From NCBI GenBank assembly GCA_030632885.1, contig DAOVTW010000014.1, forward strand, positions 1 to 64,000: a stretch of 64,000 nucleotides of DNA. Direction: 5' to 3'. Under the pieces are notes generated by a model that made no database searches, was not told the DNA's origin, and saw only the letters and a list, made by a program, of their open reading frames with translations. The DNA comes from JAIOSM01 sp023143455. GTDB lineage: Bacteria; Desulfobacterota; Desulfobacteria; Desulfobacterales; Desulfobacteraceae. Numbering within the stretch: the stretch's first letter is position 1; each line of letters opens with the position of its first letter. Below, piece by piece: positions 47,403 through 56,769 of this stretch. The position numbers and the translations under genes were made by a program.

Positions 47403-47852
47403 TTAGATTGTTACGCCAATTCCCTTGATCTGATCCATTGAGTTTTGCAATGCATCATGAAATTTTGGTGGTTCAGGCGAAGCAAGTAATTCATCCATGG
47501 CTTCTATGATTTCCTGAACAAATTGTTTCAAAATATCTTTTTCAAGAGCTCGGTTATTAACAATAGTTGTTGTTAGTTTTTCAAGACCATCAGTCGCCAG
47601 TATCCTTACATCATAATAAAGATCATTGCGTTTTATTAATGAAAGAACTTCTCTTGCCAGATTTGAGCTTGGATTCTCTACAAAAGGTAAAGATTCAATT
47701 GCGGCTTCGCGCAGACGCCAGTTTTGGTTAAACCGGAGCAGGCGGATCAATTCATCTTGGCAGCTGCCAAGCTCCTTACTCTCAGACAATTTTTTTAGTT
47801 TCTCCAGAACCACTCCCCAGTCATTTAAATTTCCAAAAATATTTTTTCCCAT
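47403..47852 (-). CDS. HEAT-repeat-like protein upstream of pnt genes
   Basis: The 149-aa helical protein has at least two HEAT-type repeats (NWRLREAAIESLPFV; YYDVRILATDGLEKL). ATG 47852 is preferred because a GGGGGG ribosome-site-like tract lies just upstream; a longer frame to 47945 includes unlikely sequence. It is the first gene behind the sigma-54 promoter at 47979 and 53 bp from pntAA, so it is probably part of the pnt operon. HEAT repeats usually mediate protein contacts; its role with transhydrogenase is not known. Confidence 0.65.
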   Translation of the reverse strand: MGKNIFGNLNDWGVVLEKLKKLSESKELGSCQDELIRLLRFNQNWRLREAAIESLPFVENPSSNLAREVLSLIKRNDLYYDVRILATDGLEKLTTTIVNNRALEKDILKQFVQEIIEAMDELLASPEPPKFHDALQNSMDQIKGIGVTI

Positions 47853-47978
47853 AAACCCCCCGGTTTTCTTAAATATTATTATACTTCTGTTCAACAACAC
47901 CGATAAATGATACGAGCTAAGCTCTCTTATCAAAGGACATTGCAAACTGACATAATCATTAAAATTAAAAAATTAAAG

Positions 47979-47994
47979 AGCAAGGAGTATGCCA
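47979..47994 (-). promoter_or_regulatory. Sigma-54 promoter of HEAT-pnt operon
   Basis: Minus strand TGGCATACTCCTTGCT has correct -24/-12 spacing (GG-N10-GC). It lies ~127 nt before ATG 47852. It directly follows an NtrC-type regulator gene whose stop is ~125 bp upstream. Confidence 0.8.
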
Positions 47995-48023
47995 TAGGAA
48001 AAAAATTGAGGTAAGTAGCTGTA

Positions 48024-48042
48024 AATACATAGAATATGTATT
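48024..48042. promoter_or_regulatory. Palindrome upstream of pnt sigma-54 promoter
   Basis: AATACATA-GAA-TATGTATT is a perfect dyad with 8-bp arms, 30-50 bp upstream of the -24 element. It may bind an activator; a second, looser dyad (TGCAAAACG with CGTTGCA, ~48073-48096) lies further up. Confidence 0.45.
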
Positions 48043-48117
48043 GTTGGTGTTTTATAATTAAGAAAAGATCCTGATGCAAAACGCAGCGACCGTTGCACAT
48101 TGCACCGAATAATGATT

Positions 48118-49473
48118 TCAGTTCATTTTTAGACGATTCATTATACGCCATAGGGTGGATCGGTCGATTCCTAATAATTTTGATGCCTGGGTTTTATTAT
48201 TACCAGTCATATCCAGGACATTAATGATATGTTTTTTGCTCAATTGTTCCAGAGATTTTATATCTTTGGAAAAAGGCTCTATACCTGAAACTAAAGGGGG
48301 CATTGTCAAAACAGGAGGAAGGCTGTTTTTAGTAATTTCATTGCTGACTTCAAAAAGCGTTGCTCTTTCAATTATATTTTCAAGCTCCCTGATATTTCCG
48401 GGCCAATCATAATTTTCCAACAACCTAAGCACCTCTTGAGAAATACGTTTTATGTTTTTATTATTTTGAGCTGAATATTGCTTTAAAAAATGATGTGCCA
48501 GGATTCCGATATCTCCTTTACGTTTTCTTAAAGGCGGTAAATCAATAATAACAACATTCAGACGGTAATACAGGTCCTTTCTAAAGCTGCCCTGCTCAAC
48601 CATAGCCTCAAGGTTTTTATTTGTCGCAGCAAGGATTCTTACCCAAACCTTTTTTCTCTCAAAGGAACCAACCGGCTGTATTTCTCCATTTTCCAATGCC
48701 CGCAGGAATGTCTGCTGGAGCCCTGTCCCGATATCCCCGATCTCATCAAGAAATATTGTCCCCCCGTTTGCAGCTTCAAAGAGCCCTCTTTTGTCAGATA
48801 CAGCACCTGTAAATGCACCTTTTACATGACCAAACAATTCACTTGCCAGCAAGTTTTCATTAAGGGCAGCACAATTGACCGGAAGATAAGGTTTTGAAGC
48901 CTTGTCACTGTTAAAATGTATTGCTCTGGCAACCAGTTCTTTCCCCGTACCGGTCTCTCCATTGATAAGAACAGTTGCCTTTGAATCCTTGATGTTGTTG
49001 ATGATTTTGAAAACAGTCATCATTGCTTCACTGGTTCCAATAATATTTTCAAATGTATATTTTTTCTGAAGTTGATGTTGCAAACGGAGATTGCTTAAAA
49101 ACAGCTCTCGCTTTTCCATGGTTTTTTTAACGACGACCCTCAGTTCTTCCATGTCAAAGGGCTTTAAAATATAGTCTTCAGCACCTTTTTTCATGGCTGA
49201 AACAGCTGTGTCAACCGTACCGTAAGCCGTAATAATAATAAACAAGATATTAACATCATGCCTCTTTGTGGCTTTCAGAAGTTCCATTCCATTAATACCG
49301 GGAAGTTTGAAGTCTGATATGACCAAGTCAAATTGGGTGTTTTTGATCTTTTCAAGGGCTTTTTCTCCGGAATCAACTGCTTGTGCATCATAGCCCTCTT
49401 TTGAAATAACATGCAGTAATCCCTGATTCATTTTTTGATCGTCTTCAACAATTAAAATTTTGTATCCTTTCAT
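48118..49473 (-). CDS. NtrC-family sigma-54 response regulator
   Basis: The 451-aa regulator has a receiver (Asp54 in LVISDFKLPG), an AAA+ domain with GAFTGA and DEIGDIG, and a Fis-type HTH (NNKTQASKLLGIDRSTLW). ATG 49473 is preferred over 49485 because GGGAGA lies 5 nt upstream. It is paired with the kinase gene ending 14 bp upstream. Sigma-54 promoters lie on both sides of this pair (47979 for pnt; 51810 for the transporter operon), the obvious candidate targets. Confidence 0.88.
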   Translation of the reverse strand: MKGYKILIVEDDQKMNQGLLHVISKEGYDAQAVDSGEKALEKIKNTQFDLVISDFKLPGINGMELLKATKRHDVNILFIIITAYGTVDTAVSAMKKGAEDYILKPFDMEELRVVVKKTMEKRELFLSNLRLQHQLQKKYTFENIIGTSEAMMTVFKIINNIKDSKATVLINGETGTGKELVARAIHFNSDKASKPYLPVNCAALNENLLASELFGHVKGAFTGAVSDKRGLFEAANGGTIFLDEIGDIGTGLQQTFLRALENGEIQPVGSFERKKVWVRILAATNKNLEAMVEQGSFRKDLYYRLNVVIIDLPPLRKRKGDIGILAHHFLKQYSAQNNKNIKRISQEVLRLLENYDWPGNIRELENIIERATLFEVSNEITKNSLPPVLTMPPLVSGIEPFSKDIKSLEQLSKKHIINVLDMTGNNKTQASKLLGIDRSTLWRIMNRLKMN

Positions 49474-49499
49474 AGGATCTCCCATTCTATGATAAAAAA

Positions 49500-51155
49500 C
49501 TATTCTATAGGTAATTCAACAGTAAATACTGTACCAGGATTGATTGCATTGCCCTCGGTTGAACTGATTACTTTAATATCCCCCCCCAGTTTTCTTGCCA
49601 TCTCATTACTGACAAAAAGACCAAGACCTGTTCCTTCTCCCGGACTTTTAGTTGTGAAAAACGGATTGAATATTTTGATAAGTTCATCCTTGGGAATCCC
49701 TGGTCCGGAATCTGCAATTTCAATTTTTACCTTTTTTAAAACCTGCACGTAACGGGTTTTTAATTTTAATATCCCCCCATCCGGCATGGCTTCAATGGCA
49801 TTTGTAACAAGATTTGTCAATATGGCCTGTATGGTGCTTGCATCACCCTTAATGTCAGGCATATCTTTTTCCAGTTCTTTTTCTATTTTAATTTTTTTAG
49901 ACGCACAATGGAGCCCGGCTATACCCATCAGTTTTGTCAGGGCTTTATTGACATCAGTAGTTTGTGCATCGCTCTGGGAATGGCGGGAAAAATCAAGAAG
50001 GTTTCTAACAATTTTACTTCCCTGTCTGACTTCATCAACTACTGTGGAAAGTCTTTCCTGGATTATCTCTATTCCGATTCCAGATTCATTTAGTTCTTCT
50101 TTGGCAATCTGGGTATAGAGTAACGCATTGGCAAGGGGTGTGTTTAATTCATGGGCAAGACCTGAGGTCAGAAGGCCAAGGGATGCAAGTTTTTCTTTTT
50201 GAATGACTTGAAACTCAAGCTCTTTTTCGTACCGGTATTTAGCTTTCAAAATATTTACTATTATAGTTGAAATAACAAAAGCAAGGACAAATACAATCAT
50301 TGCTGTCAGTATGCCATAAACAACAGCCTCCCTTCCCAGAGCCTTGATACGATTTAAAATTTCAGCCATGTCCTGGTCAGCCATAACATACCAAGGAAAA
50401 GCATCAACTTTCTGATAGGCTTGCAAAACACGCTCCCCTCTATAATCGGTTGTTTCATAAAGCCCCTGTTTCTTTTCATCGATGGCATTTATAGAAATAT
50501 GATCCACAATGGCCTTTGCCCCAAATCTTGATGTAGACAAAAATCTACCCTTTTCGTCTACCAAATAGACCTCTCCGGTAGCTTCTATATTGCTTTTTCT
50601 TAGCAGCGAGCCAACAAGCCTGAAATCAACCAAAGCACATAAGTTCCCATCTAGTTCTTTAGATGCGTTCAATATTGGTGTGCAAATCATAAGTGCCGGA
50701 ATTTGTTCTTGCCCAATGGTAAACATAAAGATATCTTTAATATATGTATCCAACGATGACCTTACCGATTCACCAATGGTCTGCACTATTACCGGATCAA
50801 ATTGTGCATCCAGAGTAGAGAAAACAAGCTTCCCTGATTTATCCAGAACAAAAAAAACAAGATAGGGTCTGTAGTGTTCCTTCATTTGTTCAAAATGCAT
50901 TTTAAGTATCGAGGTATTAAATCCAAAAAGATCAATAATATTGGAAAGGTTGTTCATATCATTTGCTCTTTCCATCATAAATCCTTTTATTGCATCAGCA
51001 TTGCTTTTTGACAAACCCTTTAAGTAGGATGATGCTTTTTCTTCGATCAGAGTTTCTCCCTGGGATATTACTTTGTATCCAAAAGAAGCCAGGGGCACCA
51101 GAGAAACAAGCATAAATGCCGCTATCAGGAATATTCTGAGTCTTTCAAAATTCAT
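49500..51155 (-). CDS. Membrane sensor histidine kinase with dCache-like sensor
   Basis: The 551-aa kinase has TM1 (~7-26), an extracytoplasmic double-Cache-like domain (~30-275; VDFRLVGSLL, YLVDEKGRFLSTSR, WYVMADQD) and TM2 (~280-302). His335 lies in SGLAHELNTPLANALL, with an ATPase domain (DSGPGIP; GEGTGLGLF). dCache domains usually bind small extracellular ligands such as organic acids. It is the cognate partner of the NtrC-type regulator downstream. Confidence 0.85.
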   Translation of the reverse strand: MNFERLRIFLIAAFMLVSLVPLASFGYKVISQGETLIEEKASSYLKGLSKSNADAIKGFMMERANDMNNLSNIIDLFGFNTSILKMHFEQMKEHYRPYLVFFVLDKSGKLVFSTLDAQFDPVIVQTIGESVRSSLDTYIKDIFMFTIGQEQIPALMICTPILNASKELDGNLCALVDFRLVGSLLRKSNIEATGEVYLVDEKGRFLSTSRFGAKAIVDHISINAIDEKKQGLYETTDYRGERVLQAYQKVDAFPWYVMADQDMAEILNRIKALGREAVVYGILTAMIVFVLAFVISTIIVNILKAKYRYEKELEFQVIQKEKLASLGLLTSGLAHELNTPLANALLYTQIAKEELNESGIGIEIIQERLSTVVDEVRQGSKIVRNLLDFSRHSQSDAQTTDVNKALTKLMGIAGLHCASKKIKIEKELEKDMPDIKGDASTIQAILTNLVTNAIEAMPDGGILKLKTRYVQVLKKVKIEIADSGPGIPKDELIKIFNPFFTTKSPGEGTGLGLFVSNEMARKLGGDIKVISSTEGNAINPGTVFTVELPIE

Positions 51156-51888
51156 TTTTCAACTCTTCTAAAATGATTGAAAACTATAAAAATACACAAA
51201 ATCTTTATTCAGGGAATACAACACATTTTTATATCTTCTACAACTAAAAAAAATAAGCGGTGTCTGGATAAAAAATTGCATGGATAAAAAAGTGTGCCAA
51301 TATACAAAGGAAATGTTGCTACTGGACCTACAGAAGTCCTGAAATTCTTTAATGGCGCGAAAATATCCAAAGGGGGGGGGCGTGCTGTTTTTGCACTTCC
51401 CAGCCGCAACAGAAAAGGAATATCAAATATCTTAACTTCGATTAAAGACTATCCAAATCGTTTTCCCATGTTTTGCAAAAGGAAATATGTCAAGCCTGGA
51501 AGATGGTGTATATCATTTTACCATGCCTTTTTGCTGATCATGGGATCAAAAATAAATCACGGCAGAAGACATTGATGCGCCCATGTCCAAGTCAATCCTC
51601 ACTACCCTTTTTACAACCTGTAAAATATACTGACATGATCACTTCTGTTTTATGGATAAAAAAACATTCTCTGCTTTTTATTTGATTTACAATTTGAAAA
51701 AAAAGCTGACATGTGTTTGAAACCTTCCTTTTTTCCCCTTCATTTATAACATCAATAATAGTTTAGTATTTCAGGTACTTATTGATTTTTTAACAGTTAA
51801 GAATTTAAGTGGCATCATAGTTGCTATTTAGATTCCTGCGAGGCATCTGGATAAATATGCTGAATCAATTTAAAGGTTGAATAGTATT
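51156..51888. other. Intergenic region between divergent kinase genes
   Basis: A 730-bp stretch. A plus-strand frame at 51294-51575 has no recognisable product and crosses a run of nine G (51372-51380), so it may be a decayed gene or chance. The sigma-54 promoter at 51810-51825 lies at the right end. Nothing else convincing was seen. Confidence 0.5.
51810..51825 (+). promoter_or_regulatory. Sigma-54 promoter of kinase-receiver-transporter operon
   Basis: TGGCATCATAGTTGCT has the GG-N10-GC spacing, ~64 nt before ATG 51889. It would drive the kinase, receiver, DASS transporter and following genes. Confidence 0.8.
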
Positions 51889-53595
51889 ATGGATAAAAAA
51901 AAACAAAAGCATGAAGAAAAAAGAGGGCAGGCCAAACGATCCATTTTAATCAATATGATAATTGTTCCATTTATTCCCTTTATACTGGCCATTGGGGTCA
52001 GTTTTTATTTTTTCACAACTGCACTTGAGAATAATACTACCAGCAGCTTAAAACGGATCGTGGGAGACCATCGTGATATGATCGAGTCCTTCCTGATGGA
52101 ACGCAAATCCGATCTTGAACTCATTACCAAAATCTACAGTTTTAAAGAAATCAACTCTAATAAAGCCATTGATACCATATTTAAAAATCTAAAAAGTCGG
52201 ACAGGCGCTTTTATTGATTTAGGATTGTTTGACTCCCATGGCATCCATTTAAAATACTCCGGTCAATATCAACTGAGGGGAAAAGACTACAAGAATGAAT
52301 TGTGGTTCAAAGAAGTCATGCAGAATGGATACTATGTCAGCGATATCTTCCTGGGTTACAGAAACGTTCCCCATTTTGTTATTGCAGTAAGGCAAGGCGG
52401 TGCGGAGAAAACCTGGATACTGCGGGCAACCATTGATACCTTGTTTTTTGACAAGCTGGTATCCCAGGTACGGATAGGAAGGACAGGGGAATCCTATATC
52501 CTGAACAAAAAAGGGGTTGCTCAAACCGGAAGGCGTTCCGGAGGTATCTATATAATGGATAAAGATTCTGAATTTTCTGATTTTCCTTCACTCGGGAACA
52601 ACATTCAAACTTTTATTAATTCTGATTCTGAAAGAAACAAATATTTATATGCAACAGCCTGGCTTAAAAACAGGGAGTGGCTTCTGGTGGTCAGGCAAGA
52701 AAAAAAAGATGCATATAAATCTCTTTATTCAGCATTATATATCAGTCTGATTATCATGGTTATTGGCGGAGCAGTTATTATTGTTATGGCGGTCTATATG
52801 ACTGAACGCATTCTTAAAAGGATCCAACAACTGGGACAGGAAAAGGAAAGCCTGGGGAACCAGTTGATCCGCGCCGCCCAACTTGCTGAAATCGGTGAGA
52901 TGGCTGCCGGGTTTGCCCATGAAATAAACAACCCCCTTCAGATTATTAAAAGTGAACATGCCCTGATAGAAAGCTTGCTGGAAGATATGTCTGGCAATAT
53001 CGATGCTGAAAAAAAAGAAGATGTAGACGAAATTGAGGATTCATTGGATCAGATAAAACTTCAGGTGAATCGATGTTCTGAAATCACCCATGCCATTTTA
53101 AAATTCGGACGGGAAAATGAGATAAAAGAGCAACTTTTGAATCCACGCCATGTCATACCTGAGATTATTCATATGATTGAAAAAAAAGCCATGGTCAACG
53201 GTATTGAAATTATTATTCATATTTCAGAAGATTCTCCTGAATTCAAGGGGGACCCATCCCAATTTCAACAGGTGATGCTCAATCTTTTCAATAATGCAAT
53301 GGACGCCCTATCTGAGCAGCATGGATCATCCGGAGGAATACTGAAAATTGAGTCCTATAAAAATAATGAAGGTTTCCTTGTAATAAAAATAACAGACAAC
53401 GGGGCAGGTATCAGCCCTGAAAATATTGAAAAAATATTCTCTCCATTTTTTACCACAAAACCTGTGGGTAAAGGAACCGGACTTGGACTTTCTGTTTGTT
53501 ATGGGATCATAGAAAGTTTTGGCGGAACCATGGAAGTAACAAGTGAACAAAATGTCGCCACGACTTTTGTTATCAGTCTGCCGGCAATAAATTAA
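51889..53595 (+). CDS. Membrane sensor histidine kinase with dCache-like sensor
   Basis: The 568-aa kinase has TM1 (~23-47) and an extracytoplasmic dCache-like sensor (~48-285; YVSDIFLGYRNVPHFVIAVR is characteristic). TM2 (~290-311) is followed by a coiled coil, His344 in AAGFAHEINNPLQII and an ATPase domain (TDNGAGIS; GTGLGLSVC). ATG 51889 is chosen over an upstream TTG that would directly abut AAAGG. The partner is probably the single-domain receiver encoded 22 bp downstream. The ligand may be the substrate of the DASS transporter in the same operon. Confidence 0.85.
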   Translation: MDKKKQKHEEKRGQAKRSILINMIIVPFIPFILAIGVSFYFFTTALENNTTSSLKRIVGDHRDMIESFLMERKSDLELITKIYSFKEINSNKAIDTIFKNLKSRTGAFIDLGLFDSHGIHLKYSGQYQLRGKDYKNELWFKEVMQNGYYVSDIFLGYRNVPHFVIAVRQGGAEKTWILRATIDTLFFDKLVSQVRIGRTGESYILNKKGVAQTGRRSGGIYIMDKDSEFSDFPSLGNNIQTFINSDSERNKYLYATAWLKNREWLLVVRQEKKDAYKSLYSALYISLIIMVIGGAVIIVMAVYMTERILKRIQQLGQEKESLGNQLIRAAQLAEIGEMAAGFAHEINNPLQIIKSEHALIESLLEDMSGNIDAEKKEDVDEIEDSLDQIKLQVNRCSEITHAILKFGRENEIKEQLLNPRHVIPEIIHMIEKKAMVNGIEIIIHISEDSPEFKGDPSQFQQVMLNLFNNAMDALSEQHGSSGGILKIESYKNNEGFLVIKITDNGAGISPENIEKIFSPFFTTKPVGKGTGLGLSVCYGIIESFGGTMEVTSEQNVATTFVISLPAIN

Positions 53596-53617
53596 TGAAA
53601 ATTTAGGAGGATTAAAC

Positions 53618-54070
53618 ATGGCGAAAATGAGAATTATGCTGGTCGATGATGAAGAAAGGTATCTTCAAACAACCAAAAAACTAATTGAAAAAAAAGGGTT
53701 TGAGGTTTTAACCGCCCAAAGCGGGAAGGATGCCCTTGAAAAACTAAAACTTCAAAATGTCCATGTAGTTATTCTTGATGTCAAGATGCCAGGAATGGAT
53801 GGTAACGAAACATTAAAGGCAATCAGGACCCTTTATCCTCTAGTAGAAGTGATTATGCTGACAGGTCATGCTACCTTGAGTTCAGCCATAGATGGTTTAA
53901 AATCCGGTGCCTATGATTTTCTCATGAAGCCGGCCGATATTGAAATAATTATTGAAAAAGCCTTAGAAGCCTTTGAAAAAAGACAACGGCTGGAAGAAAA
54001 AATCAGGATTGCCCAGGCAAAAAAATATATGAGATCACCTCGTGAAATTCTCAAAGACGATGAAGAATAA
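53618..54070 (+). CDS. Single-domain response regulator
   Basis: The 150-aa protein is one receiver domain (DDE at 10-12, phospho-Asp54 in VVILDVKMPG, conserved Lys in FLMKPAD) with a ~30-residue basic, helical tail and no recognised output domain. Ribosome site AGGAGG. Co-transcribed with the kinase upstream and the transporter 25 bp downstream. It may relay phosphate or act by protein contact. Confidence 0.88.
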   Translation: MAKMRIMLVDDEERYLQTTKKLIEKKGFEVLTAQSGKDALEKLKLQNVHVVILDVKMPGMDGNETLKAIRTLYPLVEVIMLTGHATLSSAIDGLKSGAYDFLMKPADIEIIIEKALEAFEKRQRLEEKIRIAQAKKYMRSPREILKDDEE

Positions 54071-54095
54071 AATTTTGTATATTGGAGATTAATAA

Positions 54096-55943
54096 ATGAA
54101 AAAAGAAAAGCAAGCTACTGGATATGATAAATATATAAACTGGAAAATTTTTATTTTCCCCGTCATATTTTTTATTGGAATCCTGCTTATGCCCACCCCA
54201 TACGGGATGAAGGATGTGGGTACTGAATACAAGGTGGGTCCCAAGGCAGTTGTGAATCATATTACCAATGAGCTGTTTGATATAGACAGCTCAGATGCTG
54301 AACAATGGCAATTGCTCACTGCCAATATCATGGAAAAAAATATACGAATGGGCGCCTTGAACAAAACCCGGTATTTAAAACGGAATCTCAAGTGGTGTAA
54401 AAGTAATAAGATAGAAGCCAGTCAAAAAAACTTTGATAAAGCTCAGGAATTTATTAAAATAAATATATCCAACGACACTTATCTATCTGCCATGAAGAGT
54501 GCGCTGGAAGTCAGGAAAGAAGGCTTAAAGTATGAAGACTTGACCGGAAAGGACAAAAAAGCCGCTGACAAAGGTGCCTGGCATATAAAAGTTGCCTGTG
54601 CCATGGGGGTGTTTGTTGTACTCTGTTTTTTAACAGAGTGTATCCCCCTTCCGGCAGTTGCCTTTTGCGTCGGCCTGATCCTTGTTTTTACCGGGGTGGT
54701 TTCGAGAAGTGAAGTAGCTATGCTATACTGGAGTGATGCCTGCTGGTTTATCATGGGTAGCCTGATGTTCGCTGCAGCTTTTGTCAAAACAGGGGTGGAC
54801 AAACGAGTATGCATGGCAATGTTCAAAAAACTGGCTGTCCCCAATACCAAATGGATCACCCTGGTTTTCTTTTTGATCATAGCACCTCTGGCAGCATTTA
54901 TATCTGACCATGCCCTAGCTGCCATGTTCCTTCCCATTGGCATGCTGCTATACCAGAACAGCCTGACCAATGAAATCCCTGAAGATAAGGAGCTTGCCAA
55001 GCTGTTGATGATCACTATTGCCATGGCCTGTAATATCGGTGGACCGGGTGCACCTTCCGGCGGGGCAAGGAATGTGATCATGATGACCTATCTCACGGAT
55101 ATGTTCGGGGTTGATATCGGATACTTCCAGTGGGTGACATATTGTTTCCCCTTTGTAATTATCATGATTCCTGTTACCTGGTTTATCACAAATCTTCGTT
55201 TCAGACCCAAAATTGTCTCCCTGGCACCTGCTATGGATCAGTTAAAGATAGAAATTGACAAAATGGGAGGCTGGAACAAGAAACAGGTATGGGCCATGAT
55301 CATATTTGTTATAATGGTATTTGGCTGGTTTACAGAAAAAGTTTTTTTTAATATGGGTATTTATCCCATCCGGCTTGGCATTGGTGTCATTGCCATGGCC
55401 GGTGCCATCTCCTATATTCTGGTCGGGGTTGTCAACTGGCGGGACTACCAGGACAAGGTGGACTGGGGGGTTGTCTGGTTATATGCCGGTGCCATTATAT
55501 TCGGAAGAACTCTGGATTCCACCGGTGCTGCCTATTGGCTGGCACGATCTGTCATCGACTTTTTAGCACAATTTGGCATGGAAGCAGGTCTCCCCTTAAT
55601 GATCGTCAGTAACGGAATGACAGCGATTCTAACCAACCTTATGGCAGACGGACCAGCAGCGGCTTCCGTGGGACCCATTACCCTGAACATGGCGGGCATG
55701 GTTCACCCGGGCACCGCCTATCTGCCCTTCATGGCCATGGCAACCGCCATTGCATCCTCATTTGCCTATTGCCTGATAATCGGCACACCGCCCAATGCAA
55801 TAGTATATGCCAGCGGATACCTTGAGCCCAAAGATTATCTCAGGGTCGGTATCCCCATGTTTTTTGTTGCCAATGTTGTGTTGCTTTTTTTGACCGGGGT
55901 TTACTGGTCATTCAGGGGATTTGGCACTATGCCCGGATTTTAA
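54096..55943 (+). CDS. SLC13/DASS-family sodium-coupled anion symporter
   Basis: The 615-aa carrier has ~12 membrane segments. It carries family signatures: the SDHALAAMFLPIG segment in place of SNTAT, the second repeat NGMTAILTNLMADGPAAAS, and GTPPNAIVYASGYL (~560-575). DASS proteins import C4-dicarboxylates, citrate or sulfate with sodium. An unusual ~125-residue hydrophilic insert (~35-165) lies between TM1 and TM2. GC content is higher than in the defence operon. Kinase and receiver genes precede it. In a sulfate reducer, sulfate or organic-acid uptake is plausible, but substrate is not shown. Confidence 0.88.
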   Translation: MKKEKQATGYDKYINWKIFIFPVIFFIGILLMPTPYGMKDVGTEYKVGPKAVVNHITNELFDIDSSDAEQWQLLTANIMEKNIRMGALNKTRYLKRNLKWCKSNKIEASQKNFDKAQEFIKINISNDTYLSAMKSALEVRKEGLKYEDLTGKDKKAADKGAWHIKVACAMGVFVVLCFLTECIPLPAVAFCVGLILVFTGVVSRSEVAMLYWSDACWFIMGSLMFAAAFVKTGVDKRVCMAMFKKLAVPNTKWITLVFFLIIAPLAAFISDHALAAMFLPIGMLLYQNSLTNEIPEDKELAKLLMITIAMACNIGGPGAPSGGARNVIMMTYLTDMFGVDIGYFQWVTYCFPFVIIMIPVTWFITNLRFRPKIVSLAPAMDQLKIEIDKMGGWNKKQVWAMIIFVIMVFGWFTEKVFFNMGIYPIRLGIGVIAMAGAISYILVGVVNWRDYQDKVDWGVVWLYAGAIIFGRTLDSTGAAYWLARSVIDFLAQFGMEAGLPLMIVSNGMTAILTNLMADGPAAASVGPITLNMAGMVHPGTAYLPFMAMATAIASSFAYCLIIGTPPNAIVYASGYLEPKDYLRVGIPMFFVANVVLLFLTGVYWSFRGFGTMPGF

Positions 55944-55965
55944 CCAATTTTAAAGGGATGCTATT

Positions 55966-56118
55966 ATGAATAATAATCAAGAAATAAAAAAAACAGGATT
56001 CAAAAAAATATTGTTGAAAGACGGGAAAGTGTTTTTCAGCAAAGAGACTGAACGAAAAGTCTTTTTCTTTATGACCATCATTATGCTTCTAATGGGTGTA
56101 TTTGTAAAACTAGTATAA
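55966..56118 (+). CDS. 50-aa single-TM small membrane protein
   Basis: ATG 55966, with AAAGGG upstream, opens a 50-residue frame with a basic N-terminal half (KKTGFKKILLKDGKVFF) and one C-terminal membrane helix (VFFFMTIIMLLMGVFVKLV). It lies 22 bp after the transporter stop and 58 bp before the next gene, in the same direction. Small proteins in this position often act as accessory subunits of the carrier; this is inference. Confidence 0.65.
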   Translation: MNNNQEIKKTGFKKILLKDGKVFFSKETERKVFFFMTIIMLLMGVFVKLV

Positions 56119-56176
56119 TTTATGAAAATGGCAGATGATTGATTCAAACAAAAGAAATTCAAAAGGGAGTACGATT

Positions 56177-56701
56177 ATGTTAGAACCTACTTTAAAAATC
56201 TGGCAGTTTTATTCTTATTCCCTAATCCAGCTTTTGATTGAACCCGGACAATTTTTTAAGGAGCTTACCGAGAAGACAACATTAAAAAGGGCTTTAGGGT
56301 TTATGGTGCTCTGCTGTTGTTTTTTCGCCATGGCAAGTCTTTTAACCGGGGCCTATTCCAGACCTGCCTGGATCATGGCGATCATTTTTTTTGCTAATGC
56401 TTCAGGAATGATGCTTATTTCATCTTTGCTGGGATATATGGCAATGGTTATGATTCTTGGGAAACGCACCTCTTTTTCCATAATATTCAGCCTGTATGTC
56501 TTTTCATCTGGAGTGACCCTTTTTATGTCATGGCTACCGTTTTTTCTATGGTTTACTGAACCGTGGAAATGGTGGCTGATATACACAGGGTTTAAAAACA
56601 CTTGCGGACTTACATGGAAACAGGCATTGTTGATTCTGGTGGTCTCAATGACCGTTCAGTTTTTTCTAATATACTCAGCTGTTATAGCATTCGTTAATTA
56701 A
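56177..56701 (+). CDS. Yip1-like multi-TM membrane protein
   Basis: The 174-aa protein has about five hydrophobic segments and an N-terminal LIEPGQFFKELTEKTTLKRA reminiscent of Yip1-domain bacterial proteins. ATG 56177 is chosen because AGGGAG lies ~8 nt upstream; a longer frame to 56135 lacks a ribosome site. It belongs to the transporter operon. Function unknown. Confidence 0.65.
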   Translation: MLEPTLKIWQFYSYSLIQLLIEPGQFFKELTEKTTLKRALGFMVLCCCFFAMASLLTGAYSRPAWIMAIIFFANASGMMLISSLLGYMAMVMILGKRTSFSIIFSLYVFSSGVTLFMSWLPFFLWFTEPWKWWLIYTGFKNTCGLTWKQALLILVVSMTVQFFLIYSAVIAFVN

Positions 56702-56769
56702 AGGGATAAAATATAAATGATCTCACTTAAACATTATGAAAAATATTGATTAATAAGGAGACAATACAA

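Noticed and set aside
47930..48151. 73-codon minus-strand frame between HEAT gene and NtrC regulator
   Set aside because: It spans the sigma-54 promoter and upstream dyads and overlaps the regulator's end; no ribosome site.
51265..51280. TGGATAAAAAATTGCA with sigma-54 spacing
   Set aside because: The -24 half is poor and no gene starts within 600 bp downstream on that strand.
54479..55081. 200-codon frame antisense to the DASS transporter
   Set aside because: Long only because the carrier gene is GC-richer; no ribosome site or family features.
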